Shown here: piece after piece, positions 32,816 to 43,368 of the stretch
How positions within the stretch are numbered: the first letter of the stretch is position 1
Layout: each line of letters starts with the position of its first letter
Assembly (NCBI GenBank): GCA_050789445.1
Contig: JAILXR010000001.1
Location: forward strand, 1,922,001-1,986,000
DNA from: JAWSVE01 sp050789445
GTDB lineage: Bacteria; Pseudomonadota; Gammaproteobacteria; Pseudomonadales; Cellvibrionaceae
Direction: 5' to 3'
DNA length: 64,000 nt
Notes under the pieces: model-generated
The model's input: the letters and a program-made list of their open reading frames with translations, nothing else
Told to the model about the DNA's origin: nothing
Database searches by the model: none
Position numbers and translations under genes: made by a program

Positions 32816-34363
32816 TCAAATACCTGCTTCTCGCCAATGTGTTCGATTGACAGGAGAGCACAATAAATTCAATGCATGAAGATAGGCTTTTGCCGAGGCA
32901 GCAACAATATCAGTATCTGCCCCAACGCCATTGACAATAACACCTTCTTTTTCTAAACGCACTGACACTTCACCTAACGAGTCTGTACCTTGAGTAATGG
33001 CATTAACAGAATACAATTGTAAATCCGAGCCACTGTTAACAATTTTTTCAATCGCTTTAAACGTAGCATCTACAGGCCCGCTACCTTCTGAATCAGAAGA
33101 CAGATTCTTCCCTTCCACATTGAGCTCTACCGAAGCCTTTGGAACAACACCCGTCTTCGAAATGACCTCGAGTGAAACTAATTGATAAATTTCTTCTGCT
33201 TCTTTTTTTGAAATTTGCCCAACAATCGCCTGCAAATCTTCGTCAAAAATCTCAACTTTTTTATCGGCTAAACTTTTAAAGCGCTCAAAAGCAATATTTA
33301 AAGCCGCGGGAGAATCAAACGTTACTCCTAATTCTTCGAACCGCGCTTTCACCGCTGCACGACCAGAATGCTTCCCAAGAACTAATCGGTTATTCGCCCA
33401 GCCAACATCTTCTGCTCGCATAATTTCATAGGTTTCGCGATGCTTAAGTACGCCGTCTTGATGAATACCTGCTTCATGTGCAAAAGCATTCGCACCAACA
33501 ATTGCTTTATTCGGCTGAACAGCAAAACCTGTAATCGTAGAAACCAAACGTGACGTCGGAACAATATGTTCAGTAACTATATTGGTTTCAACAGGAAAAA
33601 TATCTTTACGGGTCTGGACAGCCATCACAATTTCTTCGAGTGATGCATTACCGGCACGCTCTCCCAAACCATTAATTGTGCATTCAACTTGTCGCACGCC
33701 ATTCATCACAGCAGAAAGCGAATTGGCAACAGCCAAACCCAAATCGTTATGGCAATGTGTTGAGAAGATGGCTTTATCTGAATTTGGAATTGCTTCAATC
33801 AAACGTTTAAACAAATTGCCATATTCTTCTGGCTCACCATAACCAACTGTATCAGGTAAATTAATCGTCCGCGCTCCGGCATCAATCGTTGCCTCAATAA
33901 TTCGGCACAAGAAATCAAATTCAGATCGAGAAGCATCTTCACAAGAAAATTCAACATCAGGGACATACTTTCGTGCATGCTTAACCGCATCAACCGCTTG
34001 CTCAATCACCCTTTCTGGTGGCAACTGTAATTTGTATTTCATGTGTATAGGCGACGTTGCTATAAACGTATGTATACGCGGTGCATTGGCGCCTTTAAGC
34101 GCTTCAGCAGCTCGGATAATGTCAGGCCCCACAGCGCGCGCCAAACTACACACCGTAGAATCTTTTACTGTTTTTGCCACAGCTTGAACTGCCTCAAAAT
34201 CACCTGGGCTGGCAATAGCAAAACCCGCCTCAATGACATCCACTTGCATTTTTTCAAGCATTTTCGCAATGCGAATTTTTTCATCTTTTGTCATTGATGC
34301 GCCAGGACTTTGCTCGCCATCGCGCAAGGTTGTATCAAATATAACTAACTTTTCTCTGCTCAC
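32816..34363 (-). CDS. leuA: 2-isopropylmalate synthase
   Basis: A 515-residue first enzyme of leucine synthesis, condensing 2-oxoisovalerate with acetyl-CoA. I start it at the GTG at 34363 (SREKLVIFDTTLRDGEQSPG) with GAGAG upstream; the TTG at 34384 would add seven residues. TLRDGEQSPGASM and STHCHNDLGLAVANSLSAV are the catalytic HMG-CoA-lyase-like barrel motifs. Residues about 390 to 515 form the leucine-feedback regulatory domain. A small frame at 34524-34688 lies upstream. The neighbour on the left is the HolD-position gene, 30 bases away. Confidence 0.96.
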   Translation of the reverse strand: MSREKLVIFDTTLRDGEQSPGASMTKDEKIRIAKMLEKMQVDVIEAGFAIASPGDFEAVQAVAKTVKDSTVCSLARAVGPDIIRAAEALKGANAPRIHTFIATSPIHMKYKLQLPPERVIEQAVDAVKHARKYVPDVEFSCEDASRSEFDFLCRIIEATIDAGARTINLPDTVGYGEPEEYGNLFKRLIEAIPNSDKAIFSTHCHNDLGLAVANSLSAVMNGVRQVECTINGLGERAGNASLEEIVMAVQTRKDIFPVETNIVTEHIVPTSRLVSTITGFAVQPNKAIVGANAFAHEAGIHQDGVLKHRETYEIMRAEDVGWANNRLVLGKHSGRAAVKARFEELGVTFDSPAALNIAFERFKSLADKKVEIFDEDLQAIVGQISKKEAEEIYQLVSLEVISKTGVVPKASVELNVEGKNLSSDSEGSGPVDATFKAIEKIVNSGSDLQLYSVNAITQGTDSLGEVSVRLEKEGVIVNGVGADTDIVAASAKAYLHALNLLCSPVNRTHWREAGI

Positions 34364-34523
34364 CGGATTCTCTCTCTTTTTCAATTTTTGTTCATTAATC
34401 TCTTTATATGCTTCGAATACTATCTAGCGCTAAACGTCTCAAGTAAAAAATAAATAGCATGCTCCGAAAGCACGCAAAAGAGACATACGAAGAAAAACAA
34501 CTAGAAATAAACTTAATAAGGAT

Positions 34524-34688
34524 TCACAGCGGCAGCAGCCGGCGGGCCTCAGAAAAAAGCAAAACACCTTTAACAGAAGGAATAAAATAGTTAATCGAAC
34601 TTCTCATAAAAAACACCATACTGCCATAGCGCAGGCGAACAACGAACGGATCCCCTACAATCAACTTTTGCAAAACTTTAGCGTGCAT
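34524..34688 (-). CDS. Possible leader ORF upstream of leuA
   Basis: A 54-codon frame from the ATG at 34688 ending 160 bp before leuA, same strand. Its last residues GVLLFSEARRLLPL hold five leucines in a row of fourteen, which would suit a leucine attenuation peptide, and GC-rich sequence around 34530-34550 could pair. I could not verify terminator/antiterminator folds, and no strong ribosome-binding site is seen. It may also be a small unrelated protein. Confidence 0.35.
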   Translation of the reverse strand: MHAKVLQKLIVGDPFVVRLRYGSMVFFMRSSINYFIPSVKGVLLFSEARRLLPL

Positions 34689-34948
34689 TGGTGGCCACTA
34701 TACGAAGCGGCATTCGAAAAGTCAATTTCATCCTAATTATTCTTATAATATGTAAAAAAAATACAAAATAAACTTAATTTTACGACTAAATTAGGATAAA
34801 AAAACAATAAATGGCAAATTCCAGACAAATCACACCGTATTTTTTCAGCGTTTAGATTAGAAATTATTAAAGATTTAATGACCTACTCAAAAATAATCTC
34901 AACCAAACCACTAATACCCACCCTATTCACCCAAAAACCATTGAAATC
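34689..34948. other. AT-rich spacer between leuA leader and response regulator
   Basis: No gene is visible. The stretch is AT-rich, with runs of A and T around 34740-34860, and should hold the divergent promoters of the leftward leuA unit and the rightward signalling genes. I saw no clear promoter hexamers. Confidence 0.35.
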
Positions 34949-35029
34949 TTGACTACACTGAAAGATGAACACAGCGGTTACTTACCTAAAAACCGCATAT
35001 CGGGCTTTTTTAATTATCAGGGTACTACC

Positions 35030-36136
35030 ATGGCAAATGCAGCCACAAAAGATCGCAATTCAATTTTTGAAGCAGAAGTACAGGAATTGAGCCAACGCTA
35101 CATTATTAGTGATATACAAAACACAGAGTTATTACATTCACCTGAAGCTAAAGTGATTCAAGCCAGTAACAGCGGGGAAAATGAAAACAAGCTGGCGTCT
35201 GATGAAGCAGAATCCGGTAGAGTGAATCAATCGCTCAGTGAGTCTTCTGGCGTATTAATCCCAAAACTTAAAAACATGAGAACGTTGATCGTTGAAGATA
35301 ACCCAACTGACCAACTCATCATCCAGAATGCAGCAAAAGGGCTTCAGCTCGAAATCACAGTTGCTGAGAATGGCGAAAGCGCCATTGAGTCATTATGCTC
35401 AGCAGACTCACACAACCCTTTTCAACTGGTCATCATCGATTTTAAGATGCCCGAGCTAGATGGCTTAACCGCATCACGCTACATAAAAGAAGAATTAGAC
35501 CTTAAACACACTCCAAAAGTTATTTTATTATCTGCTTTTCATAGAGATGAAATTTTTAGCAAACCAAATTCTTATAATTGTGTTAATGGGTTTTTGACAA
35601 AGCCCATCAGTCCGAGAACTTTAAGCGATGCATTAACCGACATCCTAGATCATACCGCTCTGCAAAAAGAAATATGGCCGACAATAGAATCTAATGACTC
35701 CGAGCAAGCTTTTAATTCCCAAGGTGACATTGATACGCTTCTAGCAAAATGCCACATTTTATTGGCAGAAGACAACCTTATCAATCAACGCGTTGCAACA
35801 GGGATCCTTAAACTGAAGGGTGTTCGAGTCACCATAGCTAACAATGGCCAAGAAGCCGTCAATGCTATTAATAATGCTCCTCCCAATGAATTTGATGCAG
35901 TGTTAATGGATATTGATATGCCAATTCTTGATGGTTACGAAGCAACAGCGCTTATCAAACAAAATCCGATATCAACAGATTTACCAATAATTGCGTTAAC
36001 AGCTCACAACACGCCTGAAGACAAAGAAAAGTGCCTAGAAATAGGCATGTCCCAATATTTAACAAAACCCATTAAACCCGAGGTACTTTACGATTCGATT
36101 GTAAGCAGTATTCAAAACTCAAATGGTAAACAGTAA
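35030..36136 (+). CDS. Response regulator with two receiver domains
   Basis: A 368-residue protein from the ATG at 35030; a TTG at 34949 would add 27 residues without a ribosome-binding site. After about 75 disordered residues come receiver 1 (TLIVEDN, phospho-Asp in VIIDFKMPELDG, Lys in LTKPIS) and receiver 2 (ILLAEDN, VLMDIDMPILDG, LTKPIKP). There is no output domain, so it should act in a phosphorelay. Two hybrid kinases follow in the same direction, 71 and 19 bases apart, suggesting one signalling unit. Confidence 0.9.
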   Translation: MANAATKDRNSIFEAEVQELSQRYIISDIQNTELLHSPEAKVIQASNSGENENKLASDEAESGRVNQSLSESSGVLIPKLKNMRTLIVEDNPTDQLIIQNAAKGLQLEITVAENGESAIESLCSADSHNPFQLVIIDFKMPELDGLTASRYIKEELDLKHTPKVILLSAFHRDEIFSKPNSYNCVNGFLTKPISPRTLSDALTDILDHTALQKEIWPTIESNDSEQAFNSQGDIDTLLAKCHILLAEDNLINQRVATGILKLKGVRVTIANNGQEAVNAINNAPPNEFDAVLMDIDMPILDGYEATALIKQNPISTDLPIIALTAHNTPEDKEKCLEIGMSQYLTKPIKPEVLYDSIVSSIQNSNGKQ

Positions 36137-36207
36137 TTTCTCTGTACTAACCATGCCTAGTAAATATTGCGATAATAACATCCTTAAAATTCTTCTGTCT
36201 TAGCATT

Positions 36208-39177
36208 ATGAATTCTGAAACCGTTCTTTCAAAGACCACCGAGCTACCTAGGATAAAACCATTCAATGTGGTATCGACGGTAGCCATGAGATTAACAAAT
36301 AATATTTCTCAAAAAAAAATTAATAATGCTCTGGATTATATTTTAAAAAAATTAGACTTGAATTATATTTCTGTATACTTAACCGATCCAAGTCAAGAAA
36401 TAGGTACAAACAAAGAAATTTATTTTTCTAGCTCGAAAAGCAAAGAAAAATCAACAGAAAGCAATACATTTTTAGTACCGTCATCGAAAAGATACAAAGG
36501 CCTTATTATTGAGACTAAAGAAACAGAAAAAAGTCATTTAATAAAGGTAATGAAGAGCATCGAAAATAATGCTAATGAAAAAACAAAAAAAAATACCCTC
36601 AATAATACGTGGTTAAATGACCTATCTAACATTTTAATCAACTCTACTGAAGAACTTGAAAGCAATATTAACACTCAAGAAAATCTCAAAAAACTTAATA
36701 GCGCACTTAAAACGTCAGACTCAATTTATACAAGCTGGAACCAAAAACTAGGATGGAGTTATCACAACGTTAACAGCGTTGTTAAATTAGGCTACAAAAA
36801 AGGGTCCATTGACATTAAAAAAATTCACAAAACAAACCCCATCCACGAAGAAGACTGGAAAAACATTTACCCTTTATTTCAACGGTGCGTAAAAGAAGGC
36901 ATCGGCTATCAATACGATTACCGCACCATCGGAAAAAACTCAAAAACAAATTGGTATCACAACTATGTAACGGTGACAGAAAAAAACCCTGACGGATCCG
37001 CTCGTCAATTCACTGCGATTTCTGAAAACATCACCCATATAAAACAATCAGAAAAATTATTAACTGAATCTGCTGAAACGGAAAAATGGTTAGTTGGTCT
37101 TGCAAATGATATGTTCAATTGTAACGACAATGAGTCTATTAAGATCATTCTCGAAAAATTAGCACTATATTTAAAGGCCGATAGATGTGCTGTTCGAATC
37201 GTCGATCCAGAAACGCATTACTGTAACCTTATTGCCGAATACTCTTCACCTACCTTGCGCCCAATTGCAGAACTTTATCCCGATATCATTTCTCAAACTG
37301 GTATTGGCTGGGTTGGTCGCTTAATAGAATTAGGTAAAGCTTATATAGTAGAGGATTACACGACTCAGGTACCTAACAAAAAACTTGTCGACTATCACAA
37401 AGCGATAAATGTTAGAGGACAAGTTTGTCACCCACTATTTCATCAGAATGAATTAATTGGGTACATAGCTGTCATGACAAGCGACGCCAGGAAATGGAAA
37501 AAACAAGAGACAAGAATCATACAAGTTATCGCAGAAACACTATACATGGCCGTAACTCGGAATAGGCTACTCAGTGAACTTCGAGGAAATGATGCACGCT
37601 ATGAACTCGCGATGCAAAGCTCAAGTCATGGAATATGGGATTATGACTTGAGCAAAAAAAAGCTTTTTATTAGCCCTCATTATTTTAAAAATTTAGGCTA
37701 CGATCTTAGCGAAGTTGATTCATCTGTTCGCTTTATTGAAACAATAACCCATCCAGACGATAAAAATTTGCTATCAAAAGAAGCCATGAAATTTTATGGT
37801 TCGAGTGATTCAACAATAGAAGTTGAAGTACGTCAACGAGAAAAATCAGGGCGATACATATGGATATTATCGCGCGGAAAAGTTGTTAAACGTGATGAGA
37901 AAGGGAGGCCTGTACGTATTACTGGAATCAACACTGAAATTGATATCCAAAAAAAGGCGCTCAAAGAACTAGAAGAAATTCGGCAAATTTCCGTTGCAGA
38001 AAACAAGTCAAAAAGTGAATTTCTAGAAAGAATGAGCCATGAAATACGCACGCCAATGAATGCGATTACAGGAATGTCATACCTAACAATGGCTACAAAT
38101 CTGTCAAAAGAACAAAGAAACTATGTAGAAGATATAGATTCAGCAGCACAGTCTCTATTGCGAATCATTGATGACATTTTGGATTTTTCTAAAATTGAAT
38201 CCGGTGAATTAACAATAGTTAATCAACGCTTCTCTTTAAAAGATGAATTGGAACGCGCTGGAAAACTTATCGCCCTTAAAGCCAAACAAAGAAATAATGC
38301 GTTAGAACTTAAGATATCGCCAGACGTACCAGAATTTGTCGTTGGTGACGCGAACCGCCTAGGACAAGTTTTACTAAACCTGCTTAGCAACTCAGTGAAA
38401 TTTACCAGTGACGGTTCAATTTCACTCTCTGCCCAGATAGCTGAAATTGACGAAAAAAAACAAATAACCAGTATATTATTTTCCGTTAGCGATTCAGGAA
38501 TTGGACTTGAAAAACAACAGATTAAATCTCTTTTTGACCCCTTTGTACAAGCTAAAGGCTCAACAACTCGACACTTTGGAGGAACGGGATTAGGCCTATC
38601 CATTTGCAAAAACTTAGTTGAAATGATGGGAGGCTCGATACATGTCATCAGCCTTCCCAACATAGGGACAACCTTTCACTTCACCATCAATTTTGGCACT
38701 GTCAATCAAACAGATTTTGAAAACCAAACAATTAAAGAAACTAATGAAAACGAAACTCTATCTCTATCACAGCCACTCAAAGAAACAAAAAATGCACTTC
38801 AAGGAAAGCACATATTGCTAGTCGAAGACAATATCATTAATCAAAAAGTCGCCAAAGGTATTTTATCAAAATTTGGCATGACAACCATAGAAGCAATTAA
38901 CGGCAAAGAAGCATTAGAAATACTTAAAAAGAGTCGTCTTGACACTTTCGACGCCATATTAATGGATATTGAAATGCCCATTTTAAATGGAATTTCGACA
39001 ACGCAAATGATAAGGAGTCAAGCTAAGTGGGACCTCCTACCTATTATAGCGATGACTGCGCATGCCATGGTGGGTGATAGGGAAAGATGTATACAAGCAG
39101 GGATGAATGACTATATACCTAAACCCATCAGCCCGAATCAACTCGCTAAAACACTGGAAAATAATTTAAACAAATGA
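36208..39177 (+). CDS. Hybrid histidine kinase (PAS-GAF-PAS-HisKA-HATPase-REC)
   Basis: A 989-residue kinase with no transmembrane segment, so it should be cytoplasmic. Order: a unique N-terminus (1 to 170), a PAS domain (about 175 to 290), a GAF domain (about 300 to 450), a PAS domain (about 460 to 590), HisKA with His611 in MSHEIRTPMNA, HATPase with LNLLSNSVKF, DSGIGLE and GGTGLGLSI, and a C-terminal receiver (LLVEDN, ILMDIEMPILNG, IPKPISP). No Hpt domain is visible. The layout is shared with the next gene, so the two are tandem paralogues. The signal is unknown. Confidence 0.93.
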   Translation: MNSETVLSKTTELPRIKPFNVVSTVAMRLTNNISQKKINNALDYILKKLDLNYISVYLTDPSQEIGTNKEIYFSSSKSKEKSTESNTFLVPSSKRYKGLIIETKETEKSHLIKVMKSIENNANEKTKKNTLNNTWLNDLSNILINSTEELESNINTQENLKKLNSALKTSDSIYTSWNQKLGWSYHNVNSVVKLGYKKGSIDIKKIHKTNPIHEEDWKNIYPLFQRCVKEGIGYQYDYRTIGKNSKTNWYHNYVTVTEKNPDGSARQFTAISENITHIKQSEKLLTESAETEKWLVGLANDMFNCNDNESIKIILEKLALYLKADRCAVRIVDPETHYCNLIAEYSSPTLRPIAELYPDIISQTGIGWVGRLIELGKAYIVEDYTTQVPNKKLVDYHKAINVRGQVCHPLFHQNELIGYIAVMTSDARKWKKQETRIIQVIAETLYMAVTRNRLLSELRGNDARYELAMQSSSHGIWDYDLSKKKLFISPHYFKNLGYDLSEVDSSVRFIETITHPDDKNLLSKEAMKFYGSSDSTIEVEVRQREKSGRYIWILSRGKVVKRDEKGRPVRITGINTEIDIQKKALKELEEIRQISVAENKSKSEFLERMSHEIRTPMNAITGMSYLTMATNLSKEQRNYVEDIDSAAQSLLRIIDDILDFSKIESGELTIVNQRFSLKDELERAGKLIALKAKQRNNALELKISPDVPEFVVGDANRLGQVLLNLLSNSVKFTSDGSISLSAQIAEIDEKKQITSILFSVSDSGIGLEKQQIKSLFDPFVQAKGSTTRHFGGTGLGLSICKNLVEMMGGSIHVISLPNIGTTFHFTINFGTVNQTDFENQTIKETNENETLSLSQPLKETKNALQGKHILLVEDNIINQKVAKGILSKFGMTTIEAINGKEALEILKKSRLDTFDAILMDIEMPILNGISTTQMIRSQAKWDLLPIIAMTAHAMVGDRERCIQAGMNDYIPKPISPNQLAKTLENNLNK

Positions 39178-39196
39178 GAGATATTTTTATCTTTTT

Positions 39197-42100
39197 ATGA
39201 ATACGTTTTTATCATACAACAATGATACTGAAAGATTCTCAGCTTCTCAGCTAGTTTCATTATCCTCAGCTAAAACGCTGAAGGATATTGAAAATGCTGC
39301 AGATAAACTTTGTCATTTTTTTGATATTTCATTTTTCGATATTTATTGCTTTTCACCAGAAAAAAAGTATTACAAAAAAGCCTTGTCCGCCACAAAAAAA
39401 ACAAACAGATTTACCCACACAGAAGTAGAGATAAATAAGGAGCTGATCGAAAACAAACCACCCAATAAAATACGATTTGACTCCGACCTATATAAAGAAA
39501 TACACGCAGCAACTGCCAAACGCTTTGAAAACTTCAAGACCAATAGTTTATTGGAAACCAGCTCGAGATTTTCGACTATTAGTTACAATGGCCGAAAAAT
39601 TGGATTCATCGTAGCTAAGAGCGAAAAAGAAAACATATTAACAAAAAACAAACAATATATTATCCAACTATCTACAGCTTACTTAAAATCTATTGCAAGG
39701 ATTGAAAAAAACAAAAAAAACATTGACCTAACAAAAACAACACACCAGCTTTTTGAAAGCTCAAATGAAGCATTTTGCCGGTGGACAACAGAAAAAGGAT
39801 GGTCTTTTTTAAACCCCCACCTACTGCATAGAATCGGCTATGACCAGCTCGACTTTCAAATTATAAATATTTTTGGCAACAAGGATTGCATGGATTCATC
39901 TACTTGGCTTCAATGCGAAAAATCTTTAAAAAAATGCATAGCTTCAGGAAAAAATGCCACTTTAGAATATGCAATTATAGCCCCCAATGGAAAAACTCAT
40001 ATTTTTCAAAGTAAATTAGTGGTTCAAAAAAAATCAACTAATGGTGAAGCGACCGAAATCACTGGTATTTCAACAGATATTTCTAACTCTAAAAAAATTT
40101 CTCAGCAAGCAATTGCCAATATTAATATGGACACCTGGCTACTGCAATTAAACAGTAAACTATTTAGCCGCTCAGACAAGGAAGCAATATCTAAAAACCT
40201 AAAAGAAATTGGCGAGCATCTAGATTTTGATCGAGCACTTATTCGACTTTATGAAGAAGACGGCACTGCTTCAGTCTATACCGAATGGACGAAAGCAAAC
40301 ATGATGTCGATGCGAGAGATAGCCCCATCCATTTCTATTCCTCAACCATTATCGCCTAGCAGACATACCTTTGAAAATTTAGATTCACCTAACCTTTCTG
40401 GCCCTCAAAAAAGCATTGCCCGAAAAGGGGGCTATCAATCTCAAATTTTTTCTCCTATGTACAACAATGGAAAATGCATCGGCTATTTTGTTTTACAAAA
40501 TAAAGAACCCTCAAACTTTTCAGAACTTCTCATAAGATGCACCAATATTATTGCTGACACATTCAGCATGGTTGTAGAAAAACAAAAAATACTCGAAAGA
40601 TTAGAATCCAGCAAAGAAAGATTTCAACTTGCAATGGAAGCAGCATCTTATGGCTTATGGGAATTAAATCTTGCCACCAATACTATTTTCTTAAACTCCA
40701 CATACCACTTAATGCTCGGCTATGACGCTGACGCCAATCCAAATGTACACGAACTTAATTTAATAAACATCCACATTGATGACAGAGAAAAAACGTTACA
40801 GTTTATTGAAGATTTGAAATTGAACAAATCAGATAATTTATCTTACGAATCAAGACATATCTCTATTTCAGGTGAAGTCCTTTGGATATTAACCAGAGGA
40901 AAAGTCATCAAATGGGATGACACTGGGAAACCACTATTAGCAACAGGCACACTGACAAATATTTCTCACCTCAAAAAATCACAAATGAATTTACAACTTG
41001 CTTATCAAGAAGCACAATCGGCACGCATTGCAAAAGGCGAGTTTCTAGCGCGAATGAGTCATGAAATTCGAACACCAATGAATGCCATTATTGGGATGTC
41101 TTACCTTGCCCTACAAACCGATCTTTCAGAAACACAACATCAATACATCACTGACATTGACAATGCAGCGAAGGCACTACTACAAATCATTGATGACATT
41201 TTGGACTTTTCTAAAATCGAAGCCGGTAAGTTGATCATCGATCCCCACCCCATCAATATTATCAAACACATGGAGCGTATTAGCTCTCGCTATCAACCAT
41301 TGGCTGCTGAAAAAAAATTATCGCTTGAGATACTCATAGATCACACTATTCCAGAAATTATTATTACTGACTCGACACGCTTACGACAAATACTGGACAA
41401 ACTTATTGGCAACGCTATTAAATTTACCGATGTCGGATCTGTACGCATTGCAATAAAAAAAATAGTCCACGAAAAACATCAAGAAATCTCATTTCTTGTC
41501 TCCGACACTGGAATTGGTTTAGAGCCCTCTCAACTCGATACGTTGTTTGAACCATTTAATCAAGCTGATGGATCATCAACTAGACTATTTGGAGGCACAG
41601 GTATTGGACTATCAATATCACGCCACCTAGTTGAACTGATGGGAGGGAGAATAAAAGCGAGCGGCGAAAAAGGGAAGGGAAGTCAATTTCAATTTTCTAT
41701 TCCTTGTGAGGCGTTAAACGAACCCGCAACAGAAAATTTAGCCAACTCTACTCAAATAAATACAACATTAAAATCAATAAAACAGGCTGGCGTCGTTGCT
41801 CCTAATGCTACGGCCTCCTCTACTTCTCATCATTTAAATGTCACACCCAATCATCTTAATCAGATAACAGGTACCCCATCAAAACCAGATTCATTGAAGG
41901 ATCGCTTTAAAGAGTTACAACGTAAGCATGTCTTATTAGTAGAAGATAATAAGGTTAATCAAAAGGTTGCGGCTGGAACACTCAAACACCAAGACATGCA
42001 TGTCACCATTGCAAACAATGGTACTGAAGCGGTTTACATAATGAAAGCTAGCGCAAAGGACAAATTCGATTTTATTTTAATGGATATTGAAATGCCCTAC

Positions 42101-42310
42101 ATGGGGGGATTTGAAGCAACTGCAGCCATTAGAGCCATAGAGCGCCACACAACCATTCCTATTATAGCCATGACTGCCAATATCGTTGGCGACAAGAAAG
42201 GCGCCTATTTACAAGCAGGAATGAATGACTGCATATCAAAACCTATTGGCCCAGAAGCCTTATATCAAGTACTCCAACAGCAATTAGATTCACCAAAAAC
42301 TCATATTTAA
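39197..42310 (+). CDS. Hybrid histidine kinase, tandem paralogue
   Basis: A 1037-residue cytoplasmic kinase with the same order as its neighbour: a unique N-terminus, PAS, GAF (about 310 to 460), PAS (about 475 to 600), HisKA with His622 in MSHEIRTPMNAIIGMSYLA, HATPase (KLIGNAIKFTD, SDTGIGLEPS, GGTGIGLSI) and a receiver (LLVEDN, ILMDIEMPYMGG, ISKPIGP). The linker before the receiver is longer here (about 870 to 920, Ser/Thr/Asn-rich). The N-terminal sensor parts of the two kinases have diverged most. It follows the first kinase by 19 bases. Confidence 0.93.
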   Translation: MNTFLSYNNDTERFSASQLVSLSSAKTLKDIENAADKLCHFFDISFFDIYCFSPEKKYYKKALSATKKTNRFTHTEVEINKELIENKPPNKIRFDSDLYKEIHAATAKRFENFKTNSLLETSSRFSTISYNGRKIGFIVAKSEKENILTKNKQYIIQLSTAYLKSIARIEKNKKNIDLTKTTHQLFESSNEAFCRWTTEKGWSFLNPHLLHRIGYDQLDFQIINIFGNKDCMDSSTWLQCEKSLKKCIASGKNATLEYAIIAPNGKTHIFQSKLVVQKKSTNGEATEITGISTDISNSKKISQQAIANINMDTWLLQLNSKLFSRSDKEAISKNLKEIGEHLDFDRALIRLYEEDGTASVYTEWTKANMMSMREIAPSISIPQPLSPSRHTFENLDSPNLSGPQKSIARKGGYQSQIFSPMYNNGKCIGYFVLQNKEPSNFSELLIRCTNIIADTFSMVVEKQKILERLESSKERFQLAMEAASYGLWELNLATNTIFLNSTYHLMLGYDADANPNVHELNLINIHIDDREKTLQFIEDLKLNKSDNLSYESRHISISGEVLWILTRGKVIKWDDTGKPLLATGTLTNISHLKKSQMNLQLAYQEAQSARIAKGEFLARMSHEIRTPMNAIIGMSYLALQTDLSETQHQYITDIDNAAKALLQIIDDILDFSKIEAGKLIIDPHPINIIKHMERISSRYQPLAAEKKLSLEILIDHTIPEIIITDSTRLRQILDKLIGNAIKFTDVGSVRIAIKKIVHEKHQEISFLVSDTGIGLEPSQLDTLFEPFNQADGSSTRLFGGTGIGLSISRHLVELMGGRIKASGEKGKGSQFQFSIPCEALNEPATENLANSTQINTTLKSIKQAGVVAPNATASSTSHHLNVTPNHLNQITGTPSKPDSLKDRFKELQRKHVLLVEDNKVNQKVAAGTLKHQDMHVTIANNGTEAVYIMKASAKDKFDFILMDIEMPYMGGFEATAAIRAIERHTTIPIIAMTANIVGDKKGAYLQAGMNDCISKPIGPEALYQVLQQQLDSPKTHI

Positions 42311-42413
42311 TGCCCTTCAGACCTGACAGATAGCCATGATCTGCTACGCTTTTTAATAGAGTAATCAATAAGGTCATACCTAATTTATTTTGTGAAAGGA
42401 AGAAGGCAACTGC

Positions 42414-43328
42414 ATGGCACGTTTACCTAGATATTATCTACCTCATCACCCTCAACACATTATTGTAAGAGGCAACAATGGCTGCGACATTTTTAGACGC
42501 CCTGAGGATTATGAGTATTACTTGCTACAACTGAAAAAAGCGTGTGATAAACATCATTGTGATCTTCATGCTTACGCTTTAATGGCAAATCATGTTCACT
42601 TACTAATTACCCCTCGAACCGAGAAAAGTATTGGTAAGGCTATGCAAATGATTGGTCGCTATTACGTGCAATACTTCAACCAGTCCTATGATCGCAGTGG
42701 AACATTATGGGAAGGACGCTACAAGGCCACGGTCGTTGATTCTGAAAATTATTTATTATCTTGCTCGCGGTATATTGAGCTTAACCCAGTACGTACTGGC
42801 TTGGTTGATGACCCCGCAAGCTATCCTTGGACAAGCTATGGCGCGAATGCTTTAGGAAAGACAAGCTATTTATTGAATCCTTCTGAGCCATACTCCTCAT
42901 TAGGTGAAACCAAAGAGGCCCAGCAATCTGTCTATCGCTCGTTATTTGAAACAAAGCTACCTGACAGTATTATTAAAGAAATTCGTGAGGCAACCAATAA
43001 AGCTTGGGTACTTGGCGATAAAGATTTTAAAGAGCAAATTGCAGGTTTAGTGAATCGTAGAACTGAACCAAAACCTCGTGGTGGAGATCGACGTTCTCGA
43101 GCGTTTAAGGCGAAACATGGAATACCGCCTTCTACTAACACCCTATCAGAAGCGGTCACCAATTCATCAGGTACTTATTCTTCAGATACTTTCTCTTCTC
43201 CAATATCAAAAACTGTTGTTGATAGCCATGAAGAAAATAATACTGAAGAAGATGATACTGAAGAGCTTCAAGCACCTATTTATACAACATCAAAACCGAT
43301 TCAACCTTCACAATCTGGCTCATTCTAA
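42414..43328 (+). CDS. REP-associated tyrosine transposase-like protein (RayT/IS200 family)
   Basis: A 304-residue protein. MARLPRYYLPHHPQHIIVRGNN, HHCDLHAYALMANHVHLLITP (the HUH metal-binding pair HVH) and SGTLWEGRYKATVVDSENYLLSCSRYIELNPVRTGLVDDPASYPWTSYGANALG are hallmark RayT/Y1-transposase blocks. The nucleophile tyrosine is likely in the RYYVQYFNQ segment. Such proteins act on REP palindromes, and I saw none within 100 bp. The last 80 residues are Ser/Thr/Glu/Pro-rich low complexity, longer than I expect. It may be domesticated. Confidence 0.88.
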   Translation: MARLPRYYLPHHPQHIIVRGNNGCDIFRRPEDYEYYLLQLKKACDKHHCDLHAYALMANHVHLLITPRTEKSIGKAMQMIGRYYVQYFNQSYDRSGTLWEGRYKATVVDSENYLLSCSRYIELNPVRTGLVDDPASYPWTSYGANALGKTSYLLNPSEPYSSLGETKEAQQSVYRSLFETKLPDSIIKEIREATNKAWVLGDKDFKEQIAGLVNRRTEPKPRGGDRRSRAFKAKHGIPPSTNTLSEAVTNSSGTYSSDTFSSPISKTVVDSHEENNTEEDDTEELQAPIYTTSKPIQPSQSGSF

Positions 43329-43368
43329 ATATCTGGTCGCAGATTAAAGTCGCTTGAGAGGATTAATG

